Translations under genes and position numbers: made by a program
The notes under the pieces: generated by a model
The model's database searches: none
What the model saw: only the letters and a program-made list of their open reading frames with translations
Told to the model about the DNA's origin: nothing
Shown here: one piece after another, positions 40,401-46,921 of the stretch
Layout: each line of letters opens with the position of its first letter
How positions within the stretch are numbered: position 1 is the first letter of the stretch
Assembly (NCBI GenBank): GCA_039621445.1
Contig: CP154956.1
Coordinates: 30,448,667 to 30,512,666, forward strand
DNA: 64,000 bases
Direction of reading: 5' to 3'
Source: Euglena gracilis
Taxonomy: Eukaryota > Euglenida > Euglenophyceae > Euglenales

Positions 40401-43400
40401 AGACTCCATGGAGGCTCAGATAAACAATTTTTTTTGCCGCAGCATGTTGGGACATATGGAAGTACACCCCATATGAACTTTTTAAGGACCACAAAATATC
40501 TTCAAACTCCTTTTTTTTCATGTGCGTTCATGTAAATACCCGGGTTTGAACCCTGGCAGACGCACATTTGAAGCTTCCTAAAACCCATACAAAGTAAAGA
40601 ATAAACTTACCTGGACAAGCCCCCTCCCCAAAACCAAACGAGGTCAAAATTGTGTGTCTGCTGGAATTAGGGTTTTAAGTGACCCCCAGGAGTGTCGGGT
40701 TTTGGGGTGGGTAGTGCAAAACACACGCCCACAGTGCCGAAGGCACCAGGGCCCGAAAATGGGCATTTTCAAGAGAAATTCGGCTTGATTGGCAGGCACC
40801 GGGCCCAAACTGACCCCCTTCCCCCCCGGGGGGGGTTTGTGCCTGCTATGGGCAGGCATTCCATTGCACAGGGCACCCCCCCCCCCCCGAGTTGGCAAAA
40901 CAAAGCCTGATGGGGAGGTGTGAGGGTTAAACCGAAAAATTCATCATCGTTTGCGGTAGAGGGGGGGTGGGGTAAAACTGAAAACTGTTTTTTTCGCATT
41001 TTCGGTTTTTGTCATCATCAGCAGGGAATTTCTTAAGGACCCCCGGGGGGGGGGTCCAGCCTCCGGCTGGCAAAAAGGCTGCTGGCTGGATTTGAGCCGC
41101 TCGCTGGCCCCCCCGGGGGGGGGGGGGAGGGGGGGGTCCGGGGCTGGAGGGGGCTGGGCTGGGCTGGGTCGGTGAAAAACAAAATTTTCTAACACATTTT
41201 TTGCCATTTTCGACATTTTGGTGGATGGAGCTAGATCAAGGCTGGGGGCTGTGATGGAGGAAACTGTGGTGAGGGGAAAAATGCAGGGATAGGTGAGCTG
41301 GGCAGCCCAGTTGGCTGGCCAGCCTGCGGCCGGCAGGCCCGGCCTTCGGCCGGCTGGCCCGGCCTCCTGGGGGGGGGGGGGGCTGTTGGCTGGCTGGACC
41401 CCCCCCCCCCCCGGGATGGGGTACCCTCCGGCTTAAGAAATTCCCTGATCATCAGTGGTGGTGGGGGTTGGGGCAGGGATGGATGGGAAGCCCTTCGGTA
41501 TTGAGGTAGGTGGTAGGGGGGGGTCCCGACCACCCCCCCCCCCCCCCAGGGGGGGAAGGGGGTAGGGGGGGTCCGGACCACCCCCCCCCTAGATGTTGGG
41601 AGGGGGGTCCGGACCCCCCACCCCCCCCCCCCCTCCTTGACAGGTGCCAAAAATAGCAGAAAATTTTCTTCCGGCGCTGCGCGCCGGAAAATGAGCAAAA
41701 AACACCCCTTTTGCTGACTTTTGGACATATTGCCCTTTTTTTGATGTGTTGGTGTTTTCCCCCCAAAAAATTGTTCAAAAAATTTCAAAGAACGAGCATT
41801 TTTGGATCGATTTTCAAAGAAAAATCAGGGATTTTTGACCGATTTTGACCGATTTCCGGCCCTTTGTCCGTCCATGAAATCGAAAAATTTTCGGCCCCCC
41901 CTCAGTTTCGAGGTAGGAGGGGGGGGTCCGACCCACCCCCCCCCCTCCGTGTCGGGAGGGGGGGGTCCGACCCACCCCCCCCCCCCTCAAGGCTTCCCAT
42001 CCATCCCTGGGTTGGGGGGTTTGGGGATATCATGGAACTTTCTCTTTCTGGGAGGGTTTTTGATTTTGTTCCAGATGTTGCTTGTGCACAAAATTGGTTA
42101 CCTACAAGGAGGCTTTGAGGAGGCAACCAATCTCTGCAGAGGCTCCCGGTAACCAGCGTCTGCGGAGCCTCTTCGGAGAATTTGGGTACCCAGTCTCCAC
42201 AATGTTTTAGCATGGAAGGCGAAATGCCACTTTTTTTGGTCCCTTCTGGGGACTGTTTTTGTTTGGACAAAATTATTCCGCCCACCGCGTGAGGGCTGGG
42301 TGTCGGGCAGAAAGCTCGTCACTTCAGCCAACCACAGGCTGGGAGAGGAGTCCCCCCCCCTTGACCATAGCACGGGGTCCGGATCCCCAACCCGGGTTTG
42401 TGTCAAATCCTGCTCACCTCGCTGCGGCCTTGTTTGCCGTGCAGCCCCTCCAGGACGCCACCGCACCTGCGGACGCTCGGCGCTGCCGGCCGCAGTACGC
42501 CCTCTGCCCGCTGCGCCTCGGCGGACCCCAGGTCGCCTGCCAGGCGGGCCGGATGGTCACACTGCGGCTGCCGAAGGAACCGGAGGCTGGGTTTGAGCTC
42601 TTTTTGGCAGGTGCACAATGAATGAAAAATTGGAGCGTCAGAAGAGCACCCGAATGTTTGTTGGCCAGGGCAAACGGTGCCCATGGGGAATTTTTCGGCA
42701 TATTTTTTTTGGGTGGCCAAAGGTCAAATTTTGCATGAAGGAATAGCGGAGTTTTTTTTTTTGGTGCCCCCCCCCCCTCTGGAAGGGGGATTCGCATTCG
42801 TCAAACAACGTGGGGTCTTCGGCCATCTGTGTTTTCTTTCAGGGCCTGACTGGATTTTTGCTTTGTGGATCTCTACCCCTGCAATGCCCTGTGAGCCCTG
42901 TGGGTTGCGTTAATGATAGGGACAGGCTCAGAAGCAAGGGTTGCATTTCGGGTTCCGGCCTGCGTTTGGCCGAATTTAGGATAAAAAGTAGGTCTGACTT
43001 CAGGTCCAAATTTAATCCTAATCCGATAATTGGGACCCAGGGGCCCATTTGTAACAACCCTGCCAGATGAAGCGCCACCATCTCATTTATGAATCTTGGG
43101 CCCTCATCATTTAATATGGTTTCACCTGCGGAATTATGATTCCCCTGACATCAAAGGAGATCAAACCTCCGACGAAGATGCCTTGCACCTCGCTCGGGCT
43201 TTTGCGCTGATGGATTTTCGGATTTTTGAAAGGTCAACAAGAGTCTAGTGGCAGATGAGGGCACATCGAGTCGTGACTCCCGCCACATCATTTACACTCC
43301 ACCCGTATTACGCTCCCCTGCATCTGGATATGCATAAGTGAGTGGTACGAAATTCGGCTCATATATACAGCTGTGCAGTGCGTCAAATAATGCAGTGTTT

Positions 43401-46400
43401 CAGTTAAGAAAACATCCTGTCAAACATAACCCTCAGAAGAACACAATTTTCCACCGGAGGCGCTAAATTGAGAATTTCATTGAGCATCGGTGGGGGGGAG
43501 GCAGAGAGAACAACCGCCATTGTGCATTGTGAATTTGCCATTGTGAATTCGGAGCAGCTAATTTTGAATGCAAGGACGAACAGATCATTGGCAAAAGAGG
43601 TTGGTGGTGCCCCTGCCTCTGTAACCCATGGCTTCTGGGTGTTCCGCTGCGTCGCACTCGAGCGGAAGCGCCCGAATAGGCCGGCCACGGCCCCCAGCGC
43701 ACGTGGAGTCCGTTCGAGCACAATGGTAAGCTGTACATCTCCCGCCACCTGGAGCCCAGGGGCACATCGAGCGGAGTGGATACTTTTGTTCCCGAGATCG
43801 TCATTCCGCCAATTCTGCCAGAGAGACCGGTGGGGCTAATTTCACATACCTTTCTGTTTGGCTGAGATGCAGCCGGTTGTTGACTTATCAACACAGGACG
43901 GAGGTGACAGAATAAATTCTGGAATCCAAGGGAAAGCGACGTAAAAAAAGTCCGATTTTTTTTTCCAGTGCCTTCGGCGCTGGGTCACTTCAACAGTTTC
44001 CGACACCGCCCCGGGGGGGGAGAAGGGACCGGTCAAAACCAGTCAGTCACTGTGAAAAAGCCAGTCACCAACTGGGGGTTCAGCCAGCGGCTGGGCGACT
44101 GTATAGCTGGGACACCGACAGCTTACCCGGAATTGAGGCAGAATGTCAAGCGGAATTTGTCTGGTGGCAAAATAAAGTAGCAGGAGGCCCAAGGTTAGGG
44201 AATTTTATCAGCCTGGGTTCTTGTGATAAGGCCGAAATTCAGAATTGTGGTTGACGGTGGCAGGGGAAGGAACCAGCGAGGTATATACACAGACTTTCTT
44301 TTTTTTTGGAAAGAGAAAGTGAGTGACTGGTTTTTGGAAGAGTGGAAGTGATCCCCTAGGGGTCGGTAGAAAATTGAATGATCCCAGCGTTAGGGTGCCA
44401 GGAACCATCCAACCTTTCAGGATGGGAGGTTTTCCGCCCCCCCTTCCCGGCCCCGGCCGACCGGTTTCCCATTGGGGTGGAGCCAATGGAAATCCGGACT
44501 CCACTCCATTGGTCGAGGCGATTTTTGGGTTCCAGCGGCAACTGCAGAGATCCACCATCCCTGCCACTCGCCAGCCAAGCGGGGGTGTCCCGCCCAAGTT
44601 TATTTTTCCCACACCCGGCTTGGCCACCATGCGCCCGTGCCTCCGCCGCACACGGTGCTTCAGGTCAGCGTCACCACGGGGGCCACCAAGCAGGTCCACC
44701 AATCCTCTGCCAGCGGTGCCCTGGCCACGGAGTCCCCATCAAGGCCTCCCCCAGGGCCATGTCTGCGGTTGGCCCCCACCAGCCGCAAAGTTGGAGGGGG
44801 GTGGTAGGCACAGCCCCAACAGTTACGACTGAATGGGCCAAGAACGGAAGCACACAAGTGGACGGTTCGCCCAGGTTGGTCCTCGCTGACTTGTCCGGCG
44901 ACGCATTCCTGTGCCCACCGATGCCTCACGCCGTCCGTCCCGGGGGCACCGACCTGCACGCTCAGTTGGGGCCAGTCCTCCTTTTTTTTCCTTCACAGTC
45001 TCCCCCCGTTCCTCGCACCCCACCCCCGGCAGCGCTGTCCGCTTGAACGCAGCGCTGGCCGGCCTGCGGTGCCGGCGGCGGCCGGCGTCCGACCCGGCCC
45101 GCCGGCGGGCGGTGGAGAGCGGCAGCCCCGCCGTGCCGTTCCAGTGGAACGGGAAGCCCCGCCGCAGGCTGCCCTGGAGTCGGTGCTGCCCTCAACTCCC
45201 CCCGGGTCTGCCGGGTGCTGGTGTCTCAAGTCCCGGAATAACCTGTCGGTCACATCCGTCTTCTGCGATGTGCCCCCTTTGCGGTGTTGCACAGTCCATT
45301 GTGCCTCCCAAAGCGATTGTGTTACTTTTTTGGGATACGGCAGCCCACGCCCCCCCCCCCCCCCAAAGGGAAAACAGAAGGTTGTTGGTGCAAAAACATT
45401 CGTTCGGGCTGGGGTTTAGGTTGACGGTCAGGGGTCTGCCTGGTGCTGACTGCTTGCAGTTGGTCGGCACGTCGGGCTTGACCAGTCGTTCAGCTTCTTC
45501 TACATGACCCGTCCAGGGGGTGATGGCCACTGTTGTGATTGCATCCATCCATCAGGGACATGGAGCTCTGTGACCAGCACACAGTCAAGCTGAATGAATC
45601 TTGTTTGCTTGATGATCTCAATACTCAACACTTTGCTTGGGTGTTTTCTTTCTGGTATCACCCCCCCCCCCCCACAAACGTCCCAGGATGTGCATGCCAC
45701 TGTGCCACAGCCAAGGTGTCAAAAGCAGGCCGAAGGGCACCCCATCCCCAGGAGCCAACCAGCAGCTTTTTTGCAGCCCCAAAAGCCTCCATGGACAGAG
45801 TTTTATATCCTGTCCAGTTGGACGGTTACGTGCTTTTTTTGCTTTTGGAAGGCAAAACCAAAAATGGACAACATGGACAAAAGTCCGCTGTCCTGGTAAG
45901 ATTTTGGGTCCAAAATTTTTTTTTCGCACATTTGGCAGGTCTTGATATTATTTTGCAGTTTCGATTTTTTGGTACCCGGTTTGACCCCAGGTCAGGCCCA
46001 GTTCCAGCTGGGGGACCCCAAGGGAGGTGTCAGCCAGCCCAAAATTCCCAGCCTCTGATCTGGACCCTCCAGTTGGGGGCGGGGCGTTGAGCAACGGCTC
46101 GGTCAGAAGGGACATTGGGGTACAAAGGTTGTTTCGTTGTTGCATACAGTCGCTGGTGGTCCGAAGAAAAGGCACTAGCCAGCCAGCCCAAGGACCCAAG
46201 AAGCCCAACAACTGGCTGGCCGGTAACGGGCTGAGCTGCAGGTCCATCCGTCCTGCCCCCGTCCCCCGAAGGGAGGGGTGGAGGGCTTCCCCCTCGCGGA
46301 GGTGTCCCGCAAGCGGGGTTGAACGGGAATCACGGAAACCCTATGGGGGGGTGGGTGGGGGCAGACCCCCCACCCCCATCCTGGGATTTTTGGGTCACAG

Positions 46401-46921
46401 GTTGCCTTCGGCCGGGTAGATCCCCCCACCAAGCCATCCTGTACGGCCCTGCCTGAGAATTCTGCCTCGCAGACGCGGACGGCCGCTGCGAGCGCCAGCA
46501 GGCGGTGGGGGGCGTCACGGTGCAGGGCAACCGCCTGCTGCTCACCTACGACGCCAACGGCTGCGAGCAGGGCTGTGCATGGCATATGGCTATTGGAATC
46601 CCCGAAACCCATGGAGGTCGACCCCCCCCCCCCCCCCCGATCCTTTTGGGGGTCCAACCACCCCCCATCCCCCATGGGGGTCACCCCCCCCCCCCAATCC
46701 TGTTGGGGGGGGTCCGACCATCCCCCTTCCCCCACCCCTTCCCGTATTTCCAGAGACGCCGATTCCCAGGCCAATTTTTTTCGGCGGAACTTTTCCCTTG
46801 CACCGTGCCATGGTCGGGGGGGGGGGCGTCCATCCCCCACCAGCCTTCCCGCCCTGGCGGTGAGGCCCGGCTGGCCCTCCTGCCCCGGAAGGACTACGTC
46901 GGCCTCTACCTCCAGTACTGA
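5519..46921 (+). CDS. Gene A: unidentified protein in at least eight exons, possible beta-propeller glycan enzyme
   Basis: Exons I can chain by phase: 5519-5636, 5908-6046 (or to 6038), about 6427-6563, 6819-6919, 7220-7339, 42445-42610, 46473-46567, 46865-46921 (TGA stop). Examples of joins: SREDE+M+PDGDYLEAS, FELFLA+D+ADGRCER, and WLLLAK with PLQDATAP across 35 kb. The stretches GADEPAVFAFQGEPWLLL, PQYALCPLRLGG and LTYDANGCEARLALLP recall the E-D-P-x-[VL]-F and [SLT]-Y-G-x-N-D-[CR]-E-A-R style motifs of some GH43/GH130-clan five-bladed propellers. That is a pattern impression, not a database result. The N-terminus was not found; weak upstream candidates lie at 2605-2700 and 4650-4810. Expression and linkage across the giant intron are inferred. 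Confidence 0.4.
6427..6919 (+). CDS. Gene A exons 3-4 separated by a repeat-derived intron
   Basis: The candidate exon to 6563 reads WDVLVLFRLTNAPPCPANAT then PWPPPK. After intron 6564-6818 (GTTTTT...cccag, 255 bases) the frame continues VLKKP, a proline run from a (CCG)n tract, and VTRVGAAVLTPTLRLRTAAH to a GTGGTG donor at 6920. The first bases of exon 4 are the terminal bases of the repeat itself. The 5' border of exon 3 is a guess (cgcag at 6426), and a second frame is open through the same stretch. Confidence 0.35.
6564..6818 (+). repeat. Introner-like repeat copy forming a gene A intron
   Basis: This 255-bp interval is homologous along its length to 2181-2470: GGG plus a T-run and AG-TTG start, GGGTGGGTGGGTCCG, a GGGTTATACT-type box, a GGCGCC-type hairpin, TTTTTAGCA, and a terminal GTCTT-A-run-CCCC. 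The repeat's own 5' end supplies the GT donor, and a CAG near its 3' end supplies the acceptor (CGG in the 2.4-kb copy). Confidence 0.55.
7220..7339 (+). CDS. Gene A exon 5
   Basis: This is a clean 40-codon, phase 0-0 exon between gaaacag and AAG|GTGTGT. It encodes PDYDALRCEGPLGEAW, then TGADEPAVFAFQGEPWLLLA. Composition is strongly GC-rich against its flanks. It is the most convincing exon of the left block. The next phase-compatible exon I can find on this strand is at 42445. Confidence 0.6.
7340..8461. other. Start of the presumed 35-kb intron
   Basis: Unique sequence; GTGTGT follows the exon at 7339. There is a local cluster of GAGTGCTCAAGC/ATGAGTGCTCATGCGCATCC short repeats at 7975-8100. 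No gene seen. Confidence 0.5.
8470..8819. mobile_element. MITE with CATACCATTGCTTA ends (350 bp)
   Basis: It has 14-bp terminal inverted repeats and a perfect 8-bp duplication CTCCCAGG (8462-8469 and 8820-8827). The interior is built of GTGACTGACTGGTTTTTT blocks in both orientations around C/G tracts and a GGCACC-GAA-GGCGCC-type hairpin at about 8620. Related blocks occur at 12055-12335 and 43965-44350. Confidence 0.8.
8828..10390. other. Unique sequence without recognised gene
   Basis: Open frames on both strands at 8780-9220 are protein-like in places but show no known motif. 9600-9800 is T/A- and G-rich. Nothing firm. Confidence 0.4.
10391..10479. repeat. (TA)n microsatellite
   Basis: An 89-base run of TA dinucleotides with one TT interruption at 10431-10432. 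Confidence 0.95.
10480..11829. other. AT-rich sequence without recognised gene
   Basis: 10500-10720 is strongly AT-rich next to the TA microsatellite. A C-tract with a CCAGCCGGCCAGCAGC block (similar to the MITE interior) lies at 11600-11700. Confidence 0.5.
11830..12340. repeat. Fragments of composite repeat and hairpin repeat
   Basis: AAATGTCCGGAGACCTA at about 11861 and TTAAGAGCTCAGCACTATTC at 11999 are modules of the composite repeat. Sequence 12055-12335 follows with GTGCCTTTGGCGCC (hairpin type) and a right end TTAAGCAATGGGATG resembling the 8470-8819 MITE. Confidence 0.55.
12411..12470. repeat. GACA/GATA microsatellite
   Basis: Imperfect ACAG/ATAG tetranucleotide repeats directly before the left end of the 12477-14011 element. 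Confidence 0.85.
12477..14011. mobile_element. hAT-like element of 1.5 kb with CCGGAATAAA arrays
   Basis: Terminal inverted repeats start CAGGGGCAGGGAGA and continue imperfectly to about 23 bp. They are flanked by GATATAT (12470-12476 and 14012-14018). Just inside both ends are minisatellites of CCGGAATAAA (12487-12562 and 13903-13980). No transposase frame was seen. A second, unrelated element is nested at 12910-13627. Confidence 0.7.
12910..13627. mobile_element. 0.7-kb copy of the GGCGGCC-TIR transposon family, nested
   Basis: The left end CTCGGGCGGCCTAACTCGCA and the mirrored right end (AAGCTAAGTGC...GGCCGCCTAAG) match the 29-bp ends of the 3.0-kb element at 33798-36803 with a few changes. 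A 5-bp duplication ACACT flanks it (12905-12909 and 13628-13632). Near its right end is a hairpin CCCGAACCGGC/GCCGGTTCGGG (13537-13568). It contains no long coding frame, so it is probably non-autonomous. Confidence 0.75.
14036..14145. repeat. ATGT/ACAT microsatellite
   Basis: Tetranucleotide ATGT then ACAT repeats, forming a partly inverted microsatellite just outside the right end of the 12477-14011 element. Confidence 0.8.
14146..17486. other. Unique sequence without recognised gene
   Basis: Short frames on both strands only. A minus frame at 16818-16618 contains a hydrophobic run (HAVIPTLVILFAIFLLIASF) but has no support as a gene. No repeats of note. Confidence 0.4.
17487..17607. repeat. 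(CCCA)n microsatellite
   Basis: About 120 bases of CCCA/CCCAC repeats, with short C homopolymers in the middle. Confidence 0.9.
17640..18240 (-). pseudogene. Unidentified broken coding segment
   Basis: Minus-strand frames read GWWTQKNWLALPQGQSVAAA, then after a shift HHRNELLEELRDNFMAEQLY. Next come CLSADLRWQGKPACTRLHEL and NWLPKICLPSHMIVHPAGDH. The run is protein-like for about 190 codons with two breaks. I see no motif that identifies it; a transposon origin is likely from context. Confidence 0.3.
18330..18835. repeat. G/C-tract element with AATAAGACCCCCCC blocks
   Basis: It starts GGGTTTTTTTTTGTTTGTGA, like the 2181 and 6564 repeats, with GTGGGTGGGTGGGTCC following. Four copies of a CATAAAATGGAC/ATAAGACCCCC block are then spread over 18450-18800, with a GGCGC-AAA-GCGCC hairpin at 18653. 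The right boundary is unclear. Confidence 0.5.
18836..19579. other. T-rich sequence without recognised gene
   Basis: T-runs and TTTTTTGG-like words dominate 18840-19060; the rest is unique AT-rich sequence. Confidence 0.5.
19580..19987 (-). pseudogene. Charged, internally repeated coding-like relic
   Basis: Two minus-strand segments about 115 bases apart repeat the pattern DTDEKRTIDAMKEL / DTDEKANIDAIKIG in different frames. This suggests an internally duplicated helical protein that has since lost its frame. The family is unknown. Confidence 0.25.
19988..22299. other. Unique sequence without recognised gene
   Basis: A block at 20850-21130 is GC-richer with frames open on both strands, and begins with an AATTCCCAATTCCC short repeat. 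I could not assign it. The remainder is ordinary intronic or intergenic sequence. Confidence 0.4.
22300..23758 (-). pseudogene. Rep-like initiator relic of CRESS-DNA type
   Basis: Minus-strand fragments in several frames follow the order of a rolling-circle replication initiator. There is RGWCITINK (motif I position), HIQVYL (HUH-type motif II), then KANDICVFRDACLVGASDEK followed by HPDILAKYPRF (the linker before the helicase domain). Last comes VDAGVGKMYFFTK, a Walker-A-like site near 22890-22915. CRESS Reps nick and unwind circular single-stranded DNA (family knowledge). Frame breaks, homopolymer insertions and a Met in place of the Walker Ser/Thr indicate a dead copy. A plasmid-type or viral source cannot be separated. 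Confidence 0.6.
23759..25504. other. AT-rich sequence without recognised gene
   Basis: No motif-bearing frame. CCACAAAAGATATG / CCACAAGATATA short repeats occur at 25375-25435. Confidence 0.45.
25505..26840. repeat. Composite 1.3-kb dispersed repeat, copy 1
   Basis: Ordered modules: an end box AGGTTTTGAATAGTGCTGAG (25518), a 19-bp minisatellite, a TCGAAAAACG/CCGGGTCCGGGAGGCC module (26046), two related monomers about 230 bp apart carrying GGTCTC and AACTCCCCG-type boxes (26270-26560), and CTACCCAGTTTGGACCCCTT (26660). The same modules occur in inverse order at 60945-62190. Fragments occur at 4445-4605, 11830-12035 and 62570-62760. Confidence 0.75.
25690..26035. repeat. 19-bp palindromic minisatellite
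   Basis: About 18 copies of ATCATGGGTCATGATGGCC are present with point variants. Each unit contains the palindrome ATGATGGCCATCAT when joined to its neighbour. Confidence 0.85.
27230..27985 (-). pseudogene. Tc1/mariner-type transposase relic
   Basis: On the minus strand, FQQDGAPAHRARSTTSWLR (about 27955-27900) carries the second catalytic Asp of the DDE triad. The hallmark SPDLNPIKRLW lies about 340 bases further on (27590-27555). Normally about 35 residues separate these sites, so extra sequence or divergence intervenes. The usual Glu/Asp of PIE is Lys here, which would abolish catalysis. Downstream FADISPEQIRVLH fits the family C-terminus. No clear terminal inverted repeats were found. Confidence 0.75.
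27986..30632. other. Unique AT-rich sequence without recognised gene
   Basis: Probably includes the 5' part of the Tc1-type relic (to about 28100), then unique sequence. No further transposase motif could be read. Confidence 0.4.
30633..31214 (-). pseudogene. GC-rich minus frame with one in-frame TAA
   Basis: The frame runs 193 codons on the minus strand, interrupted only by TAA at 31026-31028. It reads MMAKMMAAHALMPAEWEPHW, SQRVTDLMDLDVAVGTLGKL before the stop and DIAVGRLSAALAMRQISLGA, CALCTHVQGVHRPH after it. Amino-acid balance and local GC content look coding, in contrast to AT-rich flanks. The protein is not recognised; a Cys/His cluster could bind metal. Possibilities are a single-stop pseudogene or a transposon or virus-derived gene. 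Confidence 0.4.
31265..32518. repeat. Segment bracketed by direct TTTTTTGCAG arrays
   Basis: Arrays of TTTTTTGCAG lie at 31265-31399 and 32440-32518 in the same orientation, about 1.1 kb apart. Each consists of several near-identical decamers. The unit looks like a repeated polypyrimidine plus CAG splice-acceptor sequence on the plus strand. The bracketed DNA has no recognisable gene. Confidence 0.6.
32930..33291 (-). CDS. Ser/Thr/Pro-rich open frame with basic C-terminus
   Basis: On the minus strand a frame open from about 33330 reads CSNECTQSSGHPGRPQ and then Ser/Thr/Pro/Ala-rich sequence. It ends with a strongly basic tail (KNAKGDKKRKRSAQVKR) and a stop near 32930. A different minus frame (33798-33121, 225 codons) overlaps its start. 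Either could be a terminal exon or a transposon gene; no family is recognised. Confidence 0.3.
33121..33798 (-). CDS. Unidentified 225-codon minus-strand frame abutting the transposon
   Basis: This is the longest low-repeat minus frame of the region. It contains SNWPVFWHTFFGGRLCRLFP and FLPLPPAAIHLMISWLVHLH. The helical P-rich pattern faintly recalls the N-terminal domain of tyrosine recombinases, but no catalytic R-H-R-Y residues can be placed. The ORF begins exactly at the transposon end, so its true start may have been cut by that insertion. Confidence 0.2.
   Translation of the reverse strand: MDAGRCPPHCRFPSCLCDILLPNPAQPDERSRTSNWPVFWHTFFGGRLCRLFPGSVPSNWNRYLWTFVVVALHMDSCLIFPEADPFLPLPPAAIHLMISWLVHLHVFTLLKTMVTTGPCCGDASWMCWPPSSCTPPLSSWRLATETASWGWGKPGRQISVRRGFAAMSAHRAQATPGDRRRGLQQPLSQPCPRCCYLDQLQLLQPPAESRPENTLEVPQHQVSTL
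34450..34994. repeat. Left palindrome cluster of the 3.0-kb element
   Basis: Nine palindromic units of about 30 bp lie at 34477-34545 (two), 34687-34796 (three) and 34850-34994 (four). Each has core GCGCAATTGCGC, GCGCAAATGCGC or GCGCATTTGCGC and outer arms of the form TGTTTATTT, TGTTTATGC, GTTGATGC, GTTGGTGT or GTTTGTGG. Units are themselves arranged in larger inverted repeats: 34452-34574 forms one hairpin, and 34850-34907 is mirrored by 34936-34994 almost perfectly over 58 bp. Confidence 0.85.
35194..35715 (+). CDS. Unidentified open frame in the centre of the 3.0-kb transposon
   Basis: The frame is open for 173 codons after a TAA at 35191. It shows an Ala/Pro/Ser linker (APSAADASAPNQPASTSP), then YTPQPGCKTGGMTWCQCMAT and REVALKHQFLWMQGSVELLP. 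There is no convincing start codon, so it may be an internal exon. No DDE, HUH or recombinase motif is visible. Its place between the two palindrome clusters makes it a candidate for element-encoded protein. The opposite strand also has an open frame (35318-35106). Confidence 0.3.
   Translation, partial: RYTSTGPNFWVPRALPLTCGLGSTAKAPSAADASAPNQPASTSPVQRHPPQRPRYTPQPGCKTGGMTWCQCMATSVRREVALKHQFLWMQGSVELLPLDWVHQNGGTHSPQIMHKNRCFFYVFQGKNGKENRKTDSGPTRPGHFRCQILSSCNAVMLQKRCRTVTGRLHVINS
35964..36407. repeat. Right palindrome cluster of the 3.0-kb element
   Basis: About eight further units of the same palindrome lie at 35964-35997, 36057-36131 (two), 36205-36314 (three) and 36339-36407 (two). Arm types are shuffled: one unit may pair TTTATTT with ATAAACA, another TTGGTGG with AAGTAAACA. 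Degenerate outliers sit close to both element ends (33833-33862 and 36741-36764). Confidence 0.85.
36809..37589. other. Sequence right of the 3.0-kb transposon
   Basis: Moderately GC-rich; a frame at 36879-37553 is open but low in features and interrupted by G-tracts. No family recognised. Confidence 0.4.
37590..39900 (-). pseudogene. Possible pogo/DDE_1-type transposase relic
   Basis: Minus-strand pieces: an N-terminal helix-turn-helix-like stretch (TQKFGVLQIAIARWRNEL, then KKRSLNTGSKPY; 39740-39590), and HNCLLTMDGIGQHTNPG (about 38800-38745), resembling the LLxxDGHxSHxxP site of DDE_1 transposases. An acidic run (CDDITDEDTKGAFMECFKEG) lies near 38200. Also in line is RRLHPDAKVMGHRQFTPPYL (37940-37880), which I cannot place. 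The frames are broken, and terminal repeats were not found. Confidence 0.35.
39901..41023. other. Sequence left of the MITE cluster
   Basis: Unique sequence to 40650, then a G/C-tract repeat with GTGCC-GAA-GGCAC (40733), a GTGCCTGCTATGGGCAGGCA palindrome-like box and C-runs to about 40900. Confidence 0.4.
41032..41447. mobile_element. hAT-like MITE, copy 2, inverted relative to copy 1
   Basis: It has the same 16-bp terminal inverted repeat CAGGGAATTTCTTAAG as 3790-4346, flanked by an 8-bp direct repeat ATCATCAG (41024-41031 and 41448-41455). Its interior matches copy 1 in reverse orientation, including the CCAGCCAGC-type and AAAATTTTGTTTTTC boxes. Confidence 0.8.
41474..42009. mobile_element. 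hAT-like MITE of a second family (536 bp)
   Basis: Terminal inverted repeats of 19 bp start CAGGGATGGATGGGAAGCC. They are flanked by a perfect 8-bp duplication GGTTGGGG (41466-41473 and 42010-42017). The interior has inverted G/C-tract blocks (GTAGGTGGTAGGGG) and a CCGGCGC-TGC-GCGCCGG hairpin near 41664. It lies only 26 bp after the previous MITE. Confidence 0.8.
42445..42610 (+). CDS. Gene A exon 6
   Basis: The exon lies between ttgccgtgcag and GGCAG|GTGCAC. It encodes 55 codons plus one base: PLQDATAPADARRCRPQYAL, CPLRLGGPQVACQAGRMVTL, then LPKEPEAGFELFLA. The single trailing G joins AC of the exon at 46473 to give Asp. It is cysteine-containing and GC-rich, with no stop. Confidence 0.6.
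42611..46472 (+). other. Intron of gene A with G/C-tract repeats
   Basis: By phase, exon 42445-42610 joins 46473 directly. Two GC-rich stop-free stretches inside (43591-43728 and about 45020-45178) look coding, but only the first is phase-compatible and it lacks a pyrimidine tract. 43930-44350 carries a GTGCC-TTC-GGCGC hairpin and GTGACTGACTGG blocks related to the 8470 MITE. Confidence 0.45.
46473..46921 (+). CDS. Gene A terminal exons, with a possible non-canonical intron
   Basis: After the ctcgcag acceptor the frame reads DADGRCERQQAVGG, VTVQGNRLLLTYDANGCE. At the other end it reads ARLALLPRKDYVGLYLQY and a TGA at 46919-46921. The 297 bases between (46568-46864) are proline-rich G/C-tract repeat, divisible by three and stop-free. 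The protein is therefore readable either with this insert or without it. No phase-compatible GT-AG pair bounds the insert; only a GAG direct repeat does. Compare the methyltransferase intron at 60050. Confidence 0.5.

Noticed and set aside
43463-43894. Minus-strand reverse-transcriptase-like reading
   Set aside because: A superficial resemblance to a polymerase stretch needed several frame changes and no YxDD box was seen.
45020-45178. GC-rich candidate exon of gene A
   Set aside because: Stop-free and acceptor-like at its start, but its phases do not fit either neighbour, whereas 42610 joins 46473 directly.
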